Assembly: GCA_027482245.1 (NCBI GenBank)
Contig: JAIXWG010000065.1
Coordinates: 62,001 to 126,000, forward strand
Origin: Acetobacteraceae bacterium
GTDB taxonomy: Bacteria; Pseudomonadota; Alphaproteobacteria; Acetobacterales; Acetobacteraceae
DNA length: 64,000 nucleotides
Direction: 5' to 3'
A program made the translations under genes and the position numbers. Shown in pieces: positions 9,104 to 18,172 of the stretch. Below the pieces are notes generated by a model that worked only from the letters and a program-made list of their open reading frames with translations, made no database searches and was not told where the DNA came from. Position 1 is the stretch's first letter. Every line of letters starts with the position of its first letter.

Positions 9104-9262
9104 CGGGGCGTCTCCTCTGCCAGCGACGTTGATCCCCCCTCGCCCCCCTTGCAAGACGGGCGCGCCAGCCTTCCCGCGATGGAATGCCTCGCCAGCCGCC
9201 GGCGATGCTGCGCTGCGGCATGACCGCCGCTATAAGCGGCGCCGTAGAACCCTGAGGCCCCC

Positions 9263-10108
9263 TTGCGCGATCAAGACCTGCCACCCGCCATCCGCGCCCT
9301 CGACGACCGCGCCTGGCTGGACCTGCTGCTGCAGAGCCTGGGTTCGCGGGAGGTGGCCGGCGCGACGTTTCCCGCCTTCCCGGATGCGGAGACGCAGCGC
9401 CGCTTCGTCGGCGCCGACGGGCCTTCCACCCTGCATGAGGCCTTCAGCTTCTACACCCTGCTGAAGGACCGCGCCGCGGCCATGGGCCGGCCGCTGGAAG
9501 ATGGCAGCGCCTTCCTCGATTTCGGCTGCGGCTGGGGGCGCTTCCTGCGCTTCTTCTGGAAGGATGTCGGCGCTCGGGCGCTGCATGGCTGCGACGTCTG
9601 GCCGCAGGCGATCGAGCTGTGCCGGGAGCTCGGCATGCCGGGCAACCTCGACCGCCTCTACCACTGGGGCCGCCTGCCTTATGCGGACGCGTCGATGGAC
9701 ATCGTCATGTCCTATTCCGTCTTCACCCATCTGCCGGAGGAGCCGCATCGCCACTGGGTGGCGGAGATCGCGCGCGTCACGCGCCCCGGCGGCATCTTCG
9801 CGCTGACGCTCGAGCCGCGCCGCTTCCTCGACTTCATCGAGGCACTGCCCGCCGATGCGACGGGGTGGGAAGGCGATCTGCGCCGCCACCACGCCGCCAT
9901 CCCCGATCTGCGCCGGCACTACGACAGCGGCGCCATCGCCTTCCTGCCGAGCGGCGGCGCCGGCGACTTCGCCGGCACCCTCTATGGCGACGCCGCCGTG
10001 CCGCTGGCCTTCATCGAACGCCACTGGTCCGAATGGTTCACAATCCGCGACTACGTGGACGACCCCGGCCGCTTCTTCCAGGCCGTGCTGGTCGTGCAGC
10101 GCAAGTAG
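9263..10108 (+). CDS. Class I SAM-dependent methyltransferase
   Basis: A 281-residue soluble methyltransferase. Motif I is FLDFGCGWGRFLRFF (about residues 88-102), motif II contains CDVWPQAIEL, and the post-motif strand is MDIVMSYSVFTHLPEE followed by RPGGIFALTLEPR, as in Methyltransf_11/12 proteins. The start is a TTG at 9263 with GAGG seven bases upstream; no ATG fits before motif I. It stands alone, divergent from the GST operon and convergent with the aminotransferase. The substrate cannot be named. Confidence 0.8.
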   Translation: MRDQDLPPAIRALDDRAWLDLLLQSLGSREVAGATFPAFPDAETQRRFVGADGPSTLHEAFSFYTLLKDRAAAMGRPLEDGSAFLDFGCGWGRFLRFFWKDVGARALHGCDVWPQAIELCRELGMPGNLDRLYHWGRLPYADASMDIVMSYSVFTHLPEEPHRHWVAEIARVTRPGGIFALTLEPRRFLDFIEALPADATGWEGDLRRHHAAIPDLRRHYDSGAIAFLPSGGAGDFAGTLYGDAAVPLAFIERHWSEWFTIRDYVDDPGRFFQAVLVVQRK

Positions 10109-10143
10109 CGCGCGCCGCCCGGGAGGCCGGGCGGCGGCGTGCC

Positions 10144-11328
10144 TCACGCATTCCCGCCGAGATAATCCATCGCCACCTGCACGCCGCCCGCCTTGTGCGG
10201 CACGCCGGCCGCGCGCAGCCCCATCTCCACACCGCCCAGCGCGCCGACCAGCTGCAATTCGCTGATGTCGCCGAGATGCCCGATGCGGAACACCTTGTCA
10301 TTCAGCTGGCCCAGGCCGTTGCCGAGCGACATGTTGAATTTGCTCAAGATTGTCGCCCGCAGATCGTTGGCGCTGTGGCCCTCCGGCAGGCGCACGGCGG
10401 TCAGGACGGAGGAGAAGTGGCGAGGATCCTGGCACTGCGTCTCGAAGCCCCAGTGGCGCACGGCGCGGCGCGTCGCCTCCGCCACCTTGTCGTGGCGCGC
10501 GAAGACGTTCTGCAGCCCTTCCTCCAGCAGCATGTCGAGCGCGGTGTCGAGCGCGTAGAGCATGTTGGTGGCGGGCGTGTACGGGAAGTAGCCCGTGGCA
10601 TTCGCCGCCAGCATCGGCTTCCAGTCCCAGAAGCTGCGCGTCAGCTTCGCCGTCTCGCTGGCCTTGATCGCCTTGGCGCTGATCGCGTTGAAGGACAGCC
10701 CCGGCGGCAGCATCAGCCCCTTCTGGGAGCCGGAGACGGTGACATCGACGCCCCATTCGTCATGCCGGTAGTCCATGGAGCCCAGCGAGCTGATCGTGTC
10801 CACCAGCAGCAGCGCCGGGTGGCCGGCATCGTCGATGGCCTTGCGCACCTCATCGATGCGCGACGTGCAGCCGGTGCTCGTCTCGTTGTGCACGACGCAG
10901 ACGGCCTTGATGGCGTGGCCCTTGTCGGCCGTCAGGCGTTCCGCGATCTGCTCCACATCCGCGCCGCGGCGCCAGTCGGTCTTGATGAAGTCGGCCTGGA
11001 TGGACAGGCGCTCCGCCATCTCGTTCCAGAGATGCGCGAACCAGCCCGTCTCGCACATCAGCACGCGATCGCCGGGGGACAGCGTGTTGACCAGCGCCGC
11101 TTCCCAGGCGCCGGTGCCGGAGGCGGGGTAGATCACCACCGGGCCCTCGGTCTGGAACACCTTCCGCACCTTGGCCAGCAGCTGCTTGCCCATGGCGCCG
11201 AAATCCGGGCCGCGATGGTCCATGGTCGGGTTGTCCATCGCCCGCAGCACGCGGTCCGGCACGTTGGAGGGCCCTGGGATGTGCAGGAAATGGCGGCGTG
11301 AATCGGGCTTGGACTGGAAATAGGCCAT
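10144..11328 (-). CDS. Serine--glyoxylate (alanine--glyoxylate) aminotransferase
   Basis: A PLP-dependent class V aminotransferase of 394 residues that moves an amino group from serine or alanine to glyoxylate. Visible signatures are HIPGPSNVPDRVLRAM at the N-terminus, YPASGTGAWEAAL, LLVDTISSLGSMDYRHDEW and the PLP lysine in SGSQKGLMLPPG (about K203). The start at 11328 has a purine-rich GAGAAGAGAGGG upstream. It is divergent from a large 2-hydroxyacid dehydrogenase (146-base shared region), consistent with joint work on glycolate/glyoxylate or serine-cycle carbon. Serine is the more likely donor by sequence type, but this is not proven. Confidence 0.87.
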   Translation of the reverse strand: MAYFQSKPDSRRHFLHIPGPSNVPDRVLRAMDNPTMDHRGPDFGAMGKQLLAKVRKVFQTEGPVVIYPASGTGAWEAALVNTLSPGDRVLMCETGWFAHLWNEMAERLSIQADFIKTDWRRGADVEQIAERLTADKGHAIKAVCVVHNETSTGCTSRIDEVRKAIDDAGHPALLLVDTISSLGSMDYRHDEWGVDVTVSGSQKGLMLPPGLSFNAISAKAIKASETAKLTRSFWDWKPMLAANATGYFPYTPATNMLYALDTALDMLLEEGLQNVFARHDKVAEATRRAVRHWGFETQCQDPRHFSSVLTAVRLPEGHSANDLRATILSKFNMSLGNGLGQLNDKVFRIGHLGDISELQLVGALGGVEMGLRAAGVPHKAGGVQVAMDYLGGNA

Positions 11329-11474
11329 GGGGCGGTCCCTCTCTTCTCCCCCTTCCCTACCGCCCTTCCATGCCGCCCGCCAATGAGTAACCCTTGTCGG
11401 ATTGATGAGCATTATAGATCAGATTTTGCGGGAGGGTCGCGCTACACCCTGCCGGAAAGAGGGACCGCTACCGC

Positions 11475-14384
11475 ATGAACGCCATCGCCGGCCGCCAGGA
11501 CAACACGCTCGCCGCCCGCCTCCGCCGCCATGTCCAGGGCGAGGTCCTGTTCTCCGCCGGCGATCGCGGCCGCTATGCGACGGATGCCTCCATCTACCAG
11601 ATGCAGCCCGTCGGCGTGCTGGTGCCCCGGACCATCGATGACGTCGCCGCCGCCATGGCGATCTGCCGTGAGGAAGGCGTCCCCGTCCTGCCCCGCGGCG
11701 GCGGCACCAGCCAATGCGGGCAGACGGTGAACCACGCGCTGGTCATCGACTGCACCCGGCATCTGCGGAACGTGCTGTCCGTGGAGGGCGAGACGGCCCG
11801 CGTGCAGCCCGGCATCACCCTCGGCGCGTTGAACGATGCGCTGAAGAGCCGGGGAAAATTCTATCCCGTCGATCCCTCCACCTGGGCGCGCTGCACCATC
11901 GGCGGCATGGCCGCCAACAACTCCTGCGGGTCGAAGTCCATCCGCTACGGGCTGATGGCCGACAATGTCCGCGCCATCGACGCCATCCTGGCGGACGGCA
12001 CGCGCTTCAACTTCGGCGAGATCCCCGACAATCTCGGCCCCGATGTCCCCGGCAGCGTCGGCAACCTCATCGGGAAGCTGCGCGCGATCGGCGCGCGGGA
12101 GGCCGAGGAGATCGCCGCCCGCTTCCCCGAACAGCTCCGCCGCGTCGGCGGCTACAACCTCGATGCGCTGACGCCCGACGCCCGTGCCCATGGCCGCGGG
12201 TCGCTCGCCCGCCTGCTGGTCGGCAGCGAGGGCACGCTCGCCTTCTCCGCCGCGCTCGACCTGAAGCTCTGGCCCATCAAGCCGCGCAAGGTGCTGGGCA
12301 TCTGCCAATTCCCCAGCTTCCGCCGCGCAATGGAGGCGTCGAAGCACCTCGTCTCCCTGGACCCGGAGGCGGTGGAACTGGTCGATCGCACCATGATCGA
12401 CCTCGGCCGCTCCATCCCGATCTACCGCGACACCATCGACCGCATCCTGATCGGCGAACCCGACAGCCTGCTGATCGTCGAATTCCACGGCCATGACGAT
12501 GCCAGCCTGCTGCAGGGCCTCGACCGGCTGGAGGAGATGATGGGCGACCTCGGCCTGCCCGGCCAGGTCGTGCGCGTCACCGATGCCGGCTTCCAGGCCA
12601 AGGTGGCGGAGGTGCGGGAGGCCGGCCTCAACATCATGATGTCCATGAAGGGCGACGGAAAACCCGTCTCCTTCATCGAGGATTGCGCCGTCGGCCTCGA
12701 CGACCTCGCCGACTACACGGAACGCCTCAACGACGTGTTCGAGCGATACGGCACCAAGGGGACCTGGTACGCGCACGCCTCCGTCGGCTGCCTGCATGTC
12801 CGCCCCGTCCTCAACATGAAGTCTGGCGAGGACGTCACCAAGATGCGCGCCATCGCGGAGGAATGCTTCGCGCTGGTCCGCGAATACAAGGGCAGCCATT
12901 CCGGCGAGCATGGCGACGGCATCGTCCGGTCCGAATTCAACGAACCCATGTTCGGCCCCCGCATCGCCCGCGCCTTCGAAGCGGTGAAGTACGCCTTCGA
13001 TCCCGCGACGCCGGCGCTGCCGCACGGCCTGCTCAACCCCAACCGCATCGTCCATCCGCCGCGCATGGATGACCGTTCCCTGCTGCGATACCACGAGGGC
13101 TACTCCCCCGCCGCCGTCACCCCTGCGATGGACTGGTCCGCCTGGCCCGGCCCGCAAGGCGGCCTGCTGGGCGCGGTGGAGATGTGCAACAACAACGGCA
13201 CCTGCCGGAAATTCGATGCCGGCACCATGTGCCCCTCCTACCGCGCCACGCGCGAGGAAAAGCACCTCACACGCGGCCGCGCCAATACGCTGCGGCTCGC
13301 CCTGACCGGCCAGCTGCCGGGCGGCCTCGCCTCCGACGATGTGGCGGAGGCGATGGAACTCTGCGTCGGCTGCAAGGGCTGCAAGCGCGAATGCCCGACC
13401 GGCGTGGACATGGCGAAGATGAAGATCGAGGCCGCCGCCGCGCGCAACGCCGCCCACGGCCCGCGGCTGCTCGACCGCCTCATCGGCTCCATGCCCCGCT
13501 GGGCGCCCTTCGCCGCGATGGTGCCGTGGGTCGCGAATGCCCGCGACCTGGTCCCCGGCGGCAAGCGCCTGTCGGAGGCGCTGCTCGGCCTTGCCGCCGG
13601 CCGCACCCTGCCGCGCTTCCGGCTCGACGCCTTCCATGACTGGGAATGCCGCGCCCCCGATGGACGCGCGAACGAGGTCATCCTGCTGCCCGACCTCTTC
13701 AACCGCTATTTCGAGCCCGAGAACCTCCGCGCCGCGCTCCGCGTGCTGCGCGCCGCCGGCGCCGATCCCGCCGTGGCCCGCCCGCCCCGCGGCACGCGCC
13801 CCCTCGACGATGGCCGCACATGGCTGGCCGCCGGGATGGTGGACCAGGCCCGCGCCGAGGCGCGCCGGACGGTCGAGGCGCTGTCAGCCTTCGAAAGCCC
13901 CGTCCTCGGCCTGGAACCTTCCTGCCTGCTGACCTTGCGCGACGAATTCCTGGCCCTGCTGCCCGGGGAGGCGACGGAGAAGCTGGCGGCGCGCGCGATG
14001 CTCGTCTCCGAATGGCTCGCGCGCACCAGGCCCGCGCTGCGCCTGAAGCCGATCGGGGCGGAGGCGCATATCCATGGCCATTGCCACCAGAAGGCCTTCG
14101 ATGCCTTCACCCCGGCCGTGGCGATGCTGACGGCCATTCCCGGCCTCAAGGTCACGCCGATCACCTCATCCTGCTGCGGCATGGCCGGCGCCTTCGGGTA
14201 TGAGGCGTCGAAGCTCCCCGCCTCCATCGCCATGGCCGAGCTGTCGCTGCTGCCGCATATCCGAAAGACCAGCGCGCAGGCCTTCATCGTCGCCGACGGC
14301 ACCTCCTGCCGCCACCAGATCGGCGACCTCGCGAACCGCAACGCGCTCCACTCCATCCGCCTGCTCGACAAGGCCCTGGCATGA
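11475..14384 (+). CDS. Fused FAD-linked oxidase / 4Fe-4S / CCG-domain 2-hydroxyacid dehydrogenase (YdiJ-like)
   Basis: A 969-residue fusion corresponding to a D-lactate/glycolate/D-2-hydroxyglutarate dehydrogenase. Residues 40-270 form the FAD-binding PCMH domain (PRGGGTSQCGQTVN, GGMAANNSCGSKSIRYG), and 270-540 the FAD-oxidase C-terminal domain with the catalytic-type HSGEHGDGI. An iron-sulfur segment follows, with CVGCKGCKRECP and a looser upstream cluster CNNNGTCRKFDAGTMCP, then cysteine-rich CCG motifs HGHCHQKA and SSCCGMAGAFGYE. Electrons probably go to the quinone pool. Its stop overlaps the start of the DUF924 gene by four bases. The divergent aminotransferase suggests a glyoxylate-forming role. 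Confidence 0.85.
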   Translation: MNAIAGRQDNTLAARLRRHVQGEVLFSAGDRGRYATDASIYQMQPVGVLVPRTIDDVAAAMAICREEGVPVLPRGGGTSQCGQTVNHALVIDCTRHLRNVLSVEGETARVQPGITLGALNDALKSRGKFYPVDPSTWARCTIGGMAANNSCGSKSIRYGLMADNVRAIDAILADGTRFNFGEIPDNLGPDVPGSVGNLIGKLRAIGAREAEEIAARFPEQLRRVGGYNLDALTPDARAHGRGSLARLLVGSEGTLAFSAALDLKLWPIKPRKVLGICQFPSFRRAMEASKHLVSLDPEAVELVDRTMIDLGRSIPIYRDTIDRILIGEPDSLLIVEFHGHDDASLLQGLDRLEEMMGDLGLPGQVVRVTDAGFQAKVAEVREAGLNIMMSMKGDGKPVSFIEDCAVGLDDLADYTERLNDVFERYGTKGTWYAHASVGCLHVRPVLNMKSGEDVTKMRAIAEECFALVREYKGSHSGEHGDGIVRSEFNEPMFGPRIARAFEAVKYAFDPATPALPHGLLNPNRIVHPPRMDDRSLLRYHEGYSPAAVTPAMDWSAWPGPQGGLLGAVEMCNNNGTCRKFDAGTMCPSYRATREEKHLTRGRANTLRLALTGQLPGGLASDDVAEAMELCVGCKGCKRECPTGVDMAKMKIEAAAARNAAHGPRLLDRLIGSMPRWAPFAAMVPWVANARDLVPGGKRLSEALLGLAAGRTLPRFRLDAFHDWECRAPDGRANEVILLPDLFNRYFEPENLRAALRVLRAAGADPAVARPPRGTRPLDDGRTWLAAGMVDQARAEARRTVEALSAFESPVLGLEPSCLLTLRDEFLALLPGEATEKLAARAMLVSEWLARTRPALRLKPIGAEAHIHGHCHQKAFDAFTPAVAMLTAIPGLKVTPITSSCCGMAGAFGYEASKLPASIAMAELSLLPHIRKTSAQAFIVADGTSCRHQIGDLANRNALHSIRLLDKALA

Positions 14385-14956
14385 ACGGCGACGCACAGCG
14401 CCTGCTGGATTTCTGGTTCAGCGAGGGCCCGGACACCTGGCGGCAGGCCTGGTTCACGAAGGACGACGCCTTCGACGCCACCTGCCGCGACGGCTTCGGC
14501 ACGCTGGTCGCGCCCGCCCGCGATGGCGCGCTGGATTCCTGGGCGGAGACGCCGCCGGGCGCGCTCGCCCTCCTGCTGCTGCTCGACCAGTTCCCGCGCA
14601 ACCTTCACCGCGGCAGCGCGGAGGCCTTCGCCAGCGACGCGCACGCCCGCGCCATCGCGCGCCGCGTCGTGCTCGGCCGGAAGCTGGACCTGGCGCTGAC
14701 GCCGCTGCAGCGCGTCTTCCTCTACCTCCCCTTCGAACATGGGGAGGCGATGGCCGACCAGGACCTGTCGGTCGCGCTGTTCGAGGGGCTGCGCGACACG
14801 CCCGCCCTCGCCGCGCCAGGCAGCGTCATCGCCTACGCCTGGGCCCACCGCGCCGTCATCCAGCGCTTCGGCCGCTTCCCCCACCGCAACGCCGCGCTGG
14901 GGCGCGACACGACGGCGGAAGAAGCCGCCTGGCTCGCCGCCGGCGGCGGGTTCTAG
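14381..14956 (+). CDS. DUF924 family protein
   Basis: A 191-residue cytosolic helical protein with the DUF924 landmarks: LLDFWFSEGPDTWRQAWFTKDDAFD near the start, LALLLLLDQFPRNLHRGS, FLYLPFEHGE and a final HRAVIQRFGRFPHRNAALGR. The family has a TPR-like fold and no agreed function. Its ATG overlaps the stop of the preceding dehydrogenase gene (ATGA), so it is translationally coupled. Its TAG stop also shares the palindrome CTAG with the stop of the convergent chemoreceptor gene, leaving no intergenic space. Confidence 0.88.
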   Translation: MNGDAQRLLDFWFSEGPDTWRQAWFTKDDAFDATCRDGFGTLVAPARDGALDSWAETPPGALALLLLLDQFPRNLHRGSAEAFASDAHARAIARRVVLGRKLDLALTPLQRVFLYLPFEHGEAMADQDLSVALFEGLRDTPALAAPGSVIAYAWAHRAVIQRFGRFPHRNAALGRDTTAEEAAWLAAGGGF

Positions 14957-16242
14957 GCCGCGCGCAGCTCGCCCAGGAAGCGGTCCACATTGCCGCGCAT
15001 CGCGCCGGCCTGCGCCGCCAGGCCGCGCGACGCATCCTTGATGCCGGCCGCCACGCGCCCGGTATCCTCCGCCGCGCTGCCGACGGCGCCGATGCTGGCG
15101 CTGACTTCCTGCGTGCCGACGGAGGCACCCTGCACCGCGCGGGCGATCTCCGTCGTCGTGTGGCCCTGCTGTTCCACCGCGGCGGCGATCGCCGTCGCCG
15201 TCTCGTTCAGCTGGGTGGTGGTGCCGGCCACGGCCTCGATCGCCTGCGCCACGCTCGACGTCGCGGCCTGCACGGCGCCGATGCGCGTGGTGATCTCCTC
15301 CGTCGCCTTGGCCGTCTGCGCCGCCAGCGTCTTCACCTCGCTCGCCACCACGGCGAAGCCCTTGCCGGCCTCCCCGGCCCGCGCGGCCTCAATCGTCGCG
15401 TTCAGCGCCAGCAGGTTCGTCTGCCCCGCGATATCGCTGATCAGCCGCACCACGTCACCGATCTTCTGCACGTCGGACACCAGGCTGCCCACGACCTGCG
15501 TCGCGTCATGCGCCTGGCCCGTCGCCTTGGAGGTGCCGGCCGCGGAGCGCGCGATCTGCTGGCCGATCTCCCGGATGGAGACGCTCATCTCCTCCGCCGC
15601 CGCCGCCACGCTTTCCACGTTGGAGGCCGCGCTGGCGGAGGCACCGCCGACGCTGCTGGCGCGCCGCCGCGTCTCCTCCGCGGATTCGCCGAGGCTGCCG
15701 GCATCGGCCTGGAAGCGGTCAGCGGCCTGCGTCACATCCGCCACCGCGGCCATGATCTCCGCCTCGAACCGCTTGGCCAGCGCGGCCGTCGCGGTGCGTT
15801 GCCGCTCCTCCGCCGCGCGCGCCTCATGGATGTCCACCAGGCTGCCGCAGGCGCGGCGGGGCTTGCGGTTCTCGTCCAGGATCACGCCGCCCGTCGCGCG
15901 GTACCAGCGATAGGACCCGTCCTTGACCTTCAGCCGGTAGGTGACGTCGTAGCGGTTGCCGGTGGTCAGCGCCGTGCCGAAGGCAGCGAAGGTGGGCGCC
16001 GCGTCATCGGGGTGCAGCCGGTCCGACCAGGACTGCACGACATTCGGGAACTCCGCCTCGCTGGAGAAGCCGAGCAGGCGCCGGAACTCGGCCGACCAGG
16101 TCCAGCGCGCCTTCGGGTGCATCGCATCCCCCTCATGCAGGATGGCGTCCCAGAGCCCGACACCGGAATGGCTGGACAGCACCTCCAGCCATTCGGAACG
16201 CTCCCGCATCGCGCGGTCGCCCCGCTCGAACAGTCCGAACAT
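14953..16242 (-). CDS. Soluble methyl-accepting chemotaxis protein with PAS sensor
   Basis: A 429-residue cytoplasmic chemoreceptor with no transmembrane segment. Residues 15-140 form a PAS/PAC domain (GLWDAILHEGD, YRLKVKDGSYRWYRATGGVILDE). The rest is a long Ala-rich coiled coil containing the signalling hairpin IAGQTNLLALNATIEAARAG, which contacts CheA and CheW. The PAS domain may sense a cofactor, redox state or small ligand; the ligand is not visible. I chose the ATG at 16242, with GGAAGGA about seven bases upstream, over the GTG immediately before it. No other chemotaxis genes lie nearby. Confidence 0.9.
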   Translation of the reverse strand: MFGLFERGDRAMRERSEWLEVLSSHSGVGLWDAILHEGDAMHPKARWTWSAEFRRLLGFSSEAEFPNVVQSWSDRLHPDDAAPTFAAFGTALTTGNRYDVTYRLKVKDGSYRWYRATGGVILDENRKPRRACGSLVDIHEARAAEERQRTATAALAKRFEAEIMAAVADVTQAADRFQADAGSLGESAEETRRRASSVGGASASAASNVESVAAAAEEMSVSIREIGQQIARSAAGTSKATGQAHDATQVVGSLVSDVQKIGDVVRLISDIAGQTNLLALNATIEAARAGEAGKGFAVVASEVKTLAAQTAKATEEITTRIGAVQAATSSVAQAIEAVAGTTTQLNETATAIAAAVEQQGHTTTEIARAVQGASVGTQEVSASIGAVGSAAEDTGRVAAGIKDASRGLAAQAGAMRGNVDRFLGELRAA

Positions 16243-16308
16243 CACGTTTCCTTCCGTGGAACCTCACCGTCCTTCCTGCCACGGGCATGATGCCAAAACA
16301 TGAATCGG

Positions 16309-17256
16309 TTATTGCGCAATCGACTCGGTCGCGCGCCCCGAGATCGCCGCCGCCACGGCGGGGCCGAGGCCCTGGAATTCCGCCGCGCGCGGGCTTTTCG
16401 GCCGCCAGGCGAGCGCCAGCACGCGGCCCGGCGCCGCACCTTCCAGCCGCCGCACCTCCACCGGCGCGCCGGCCAGCACGCCGCCATCCAGCGCCAGCTT
16501 CGGCAGCAGCGTCACGCCGAGCCCCCCCGCCACCATCTGCACCAGCGTGTGCAGGCTGGTGGCGGCGAAGCCTTCCTCCCCAGCCGGCATGATGCCGCGG
16601 GGCAGCCCGCAGGCGGCCTGCGCATGGTCCCGCAGGCAATGCCCGTCCTCCAGCAGCAGCACCCGCTCGCCCCCCAGCGCCTCCACCGGCACCGAGTCGC
16701 GCGCCGCCAGCCGGTGGCCCGCCGGCAGCGCCACGCTGAAGGGGTCCTCCCCCAGCGGCAGCGTCTCCATCGCGCCGGCGGCGGCCCCCGTCACCGGCAA
16801 GGCCAGCAGCAGCAGGTCGAGCCGCCCGGCCTCCAGCCCCTGCACCAGCCGGTCCGTCAGATCCTCCCGCAGCCAGAGCCGCAGCCGCGGATAGGCGCGG
16901 CGCAGCGCGGGCATCAGGCGGGGCAGCAGGAAGGGCCCGATGGTCGGGATCACGCCGAGCCGGAGCGGCCCCGTCAGCGGGTCCCGCGCCGCGGCCGCCG
17001 TCTCCGCCACCGCTTCCAGCGCCGCCAGCGCGGTGCGGGCGCGGGCCACGACCTCCCGCCCCAGCGGCGTGAAGACAGGGCGTTTCGATGCCGCCGCGCG
17101 TTCCAGCAGCTGCGCCGCCATCTGCCGTTCCAGCGCGATCAGCCCGGCGGAGAGCGTCGATTGCGTCACCGCGCAGGCCGTTGCCGCCCGTCCGAAATGC
17201 CCATGGTCCGCCAGCGCGACGAGGTAGCGGAGCTGCTGTGGGCTGGGCAGGATCAT
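16309..17256 (-). CDS. oxyR: OxyR-type LysR peroxide sensor
   Basis: A 315-residue LysR-family regulator. The N-terminal winged helix is QQLRYLVALADHGHFGRAATACAVTQSTLSAG. The C-terminal effector domain contains EDGHCLRDHAQAACG, where two cysteines nine residues apart match the C199/C208 peroxide-sensing pair of E. coli OxyR. It is divergent from ahpC across a 186-base region, the classic arrangement for peroxide-induced ahpCD. The intact cysteine pair makes redox sensing likely. Confidence 0.9.
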   Translation of the reverse strand: MILPSPQQLRYLVALADHGHFGRAATACAVTQSTLSAGLIALERQMAAQLLERAAASKRPVFTPLGREVVARARTALAALEAVAETAAAARDPLTGPLRLGVIPTIGPFLLPRLMPALRRAYPRLRLWLREDLTDRLVQGLEAGRLDLLLLALPVTGAAAGAMETLPLGEDPFSVALPAGHRLAARDSVPVEALGGERVLLLEDGHCLRDHAQAACGLPRGIMPAGEEGFAATSLHTLVQMVAGGLGVTLLPKLALDGGVLAGAPVEVRRLEGAAPGRVLALAWRPKSPRAAEFQGLGPAVAAAISGRATESIAQ

Positions 17257-17442
17257 CGAGCCATCCGATCAAAAACGGGGCCGTCCTCGGCAGGGATGAT
17301 CGGCCCCATCGATCAAAGCCCGGAAAACTATTCATTGGAAGGCAGTGAGCAGGTGCAGCATATCGCAGTGCAGCAGGATCATGCGACCGGGCTCCCCCCC
17401 GCGCCGCACCGCCTGCGCAACCGCAGACAGGAGCTCCCCCTC
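17257..17442 (+). promoter_or_regulatory. oxyR-ahpC divergent regulatory region
   Basis: The region shared by oxyR and ahpC. It contains an inverted pair GGGGCCG (17277-17283) and CGGCCCC (17301-17307), each flanked outward by GATCAAA-type sequence (17267-17276 and around 17310-17318). This is a plausible LysR operator spaced about two helical turns. AGGAG lies about 12 bases before the ahpC ATG. A classical ATAG-N7-CTAT OxyR site was not found by eye. Confidence 0.4.
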
Positions 17443-18018
17443 ATGCTGACCGTTGGCGACAAGTTCCCCGCCTTCAAGCTCACCGCCGTCAAGGCCGGCA
17501 AGGAAGGCCTCGGCGGCCCCGGCAAGTCCTTCACCGAGATCACCGAGAGCACCGATTCCGGCAAGTGGAAGATCGTCTTCTTCTGGCCGAAGGACTTCAC
17601 CTTCATCTGCCCGACCGAGATTGCGGCCTTCGGCAAGCTGGCCGGCGAGTTCTCCGACCGCGACGCGGTGGTCTACGGCGTGTCCACGGACAGCGAGTTC
17701 GTGCACCTGAACTGGCGCGTGTACAACGAGGACATCAAGAACCTCGAGATCCCGATGCTCGCCGACGTGAAGCGTGAGCTCTCCACGGCGCTCGGCATCC
17801 TGGACCGCGAGGCCGGCGTGCCGCTGCGCGCGACCTTCATCGTCGATCCGGACGGCACCATCCAGTGGGCCTCCGTCAACGGCCTGAACGTCGGCCGCAA
17901 CCCGCAGGAAGTGCTCCGCGTGCTGGACGCGCTCCAGACCGACGAGCTCTGCCCCTGCAACTGGGAGAAGGGCAAGGAAGCCCTGAACCCCCAGCAGCTC
18001 TTCGAGAAGGCCGCCTGA
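17443..18018 (+). CDS. ahpC: Alkyl hydroperoxide reductase C (2-Cys peroxiredoxin)
   Basis: A cytosolic peroxidase of 191 residues that reduces H2O2, organic peroxides and peroxynitrite. The peroxidatic Cys is in FTFICPTEI (about residue 50) and the C-terminal resolving Cys is in DELCPCNWEKG. The start MLTVGDKFPAFKL is chosen because it begins the peroxiredoxin fold; in-frame sequence upstream is antisense to oxyR and is not coding. ahpD follows 154 bases downstream and oxyR is divergent, so the three form one oxidative-stress module. Reduction is expected through AhpD rather than AhpF. Confidence 0.95.
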   Translation: MLTVGDKFPAFKLTAVKAGKEGLGGPGKSFTEITESTDSGKWKIVFFWPKDFTFICPTEIAAFGKLAGEFSDRDAVVYGVSTDSEFVHLNWRVYNEDIKNLEIPMLADVKRELSTALGILDREAGVPLRATFIVDPDGTIQWASVNGLNVGRNPQEVLRVLDALQTDELCPCNWEKGKEALNPQQLFEKAA

Positions 18019-18039
18019 GCTTCGCCATCGCGTGCCTCC

Positions 18040-18065
18040 CCCTCCCCCGCGCTTGCGGGGGAGGG
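18040..18065. repeat. Intergenic palindrome (REP-like hairpin) between ahpC and ahpD
   Basis: A perfect 11-bp inverted repeat (CCCTCCCCCGC with GCGGGGGAGGG) closes a four-base loop, 21 bases after the ahpC stop, and is followed by G-rich GTCGGGGTGGGGG. This resembles the short palindromic intergenic elements scattered in many high-GC alphaproteobacteria. It could attenuate transcription into ahpD or protect the ahpC transcript end. There is no U-tract. Confidence 0.6.
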
Positions 18066-18172
18066 TCGGGGTGGGGGTCTCCCCGCCCCGCCCATCCTCT
18101 CGCGGCCCCCATCCCCCGCGACCACGGCGCGGACCCGGATCGGGTGGGCCACCCCTGAAAAGGTCCCTCCCC

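Noticed and set aside
11442..13637. 731-residue antisense frame under the FAD/Fe-S dehydrogenase
   Set aside because: High-GC shadow frame (His/Gly/Ala/Arg-rich) with no domains, opposite an intact, well-conserved gene.
16300..17442. Long N-terminal extension of the ahpC frame (plus strand)
   Set aside because: It is antisense to oxyR and Arg/Gln-rich. The peroxiredoxin fold begins at 17443, where a ribosome site is present.
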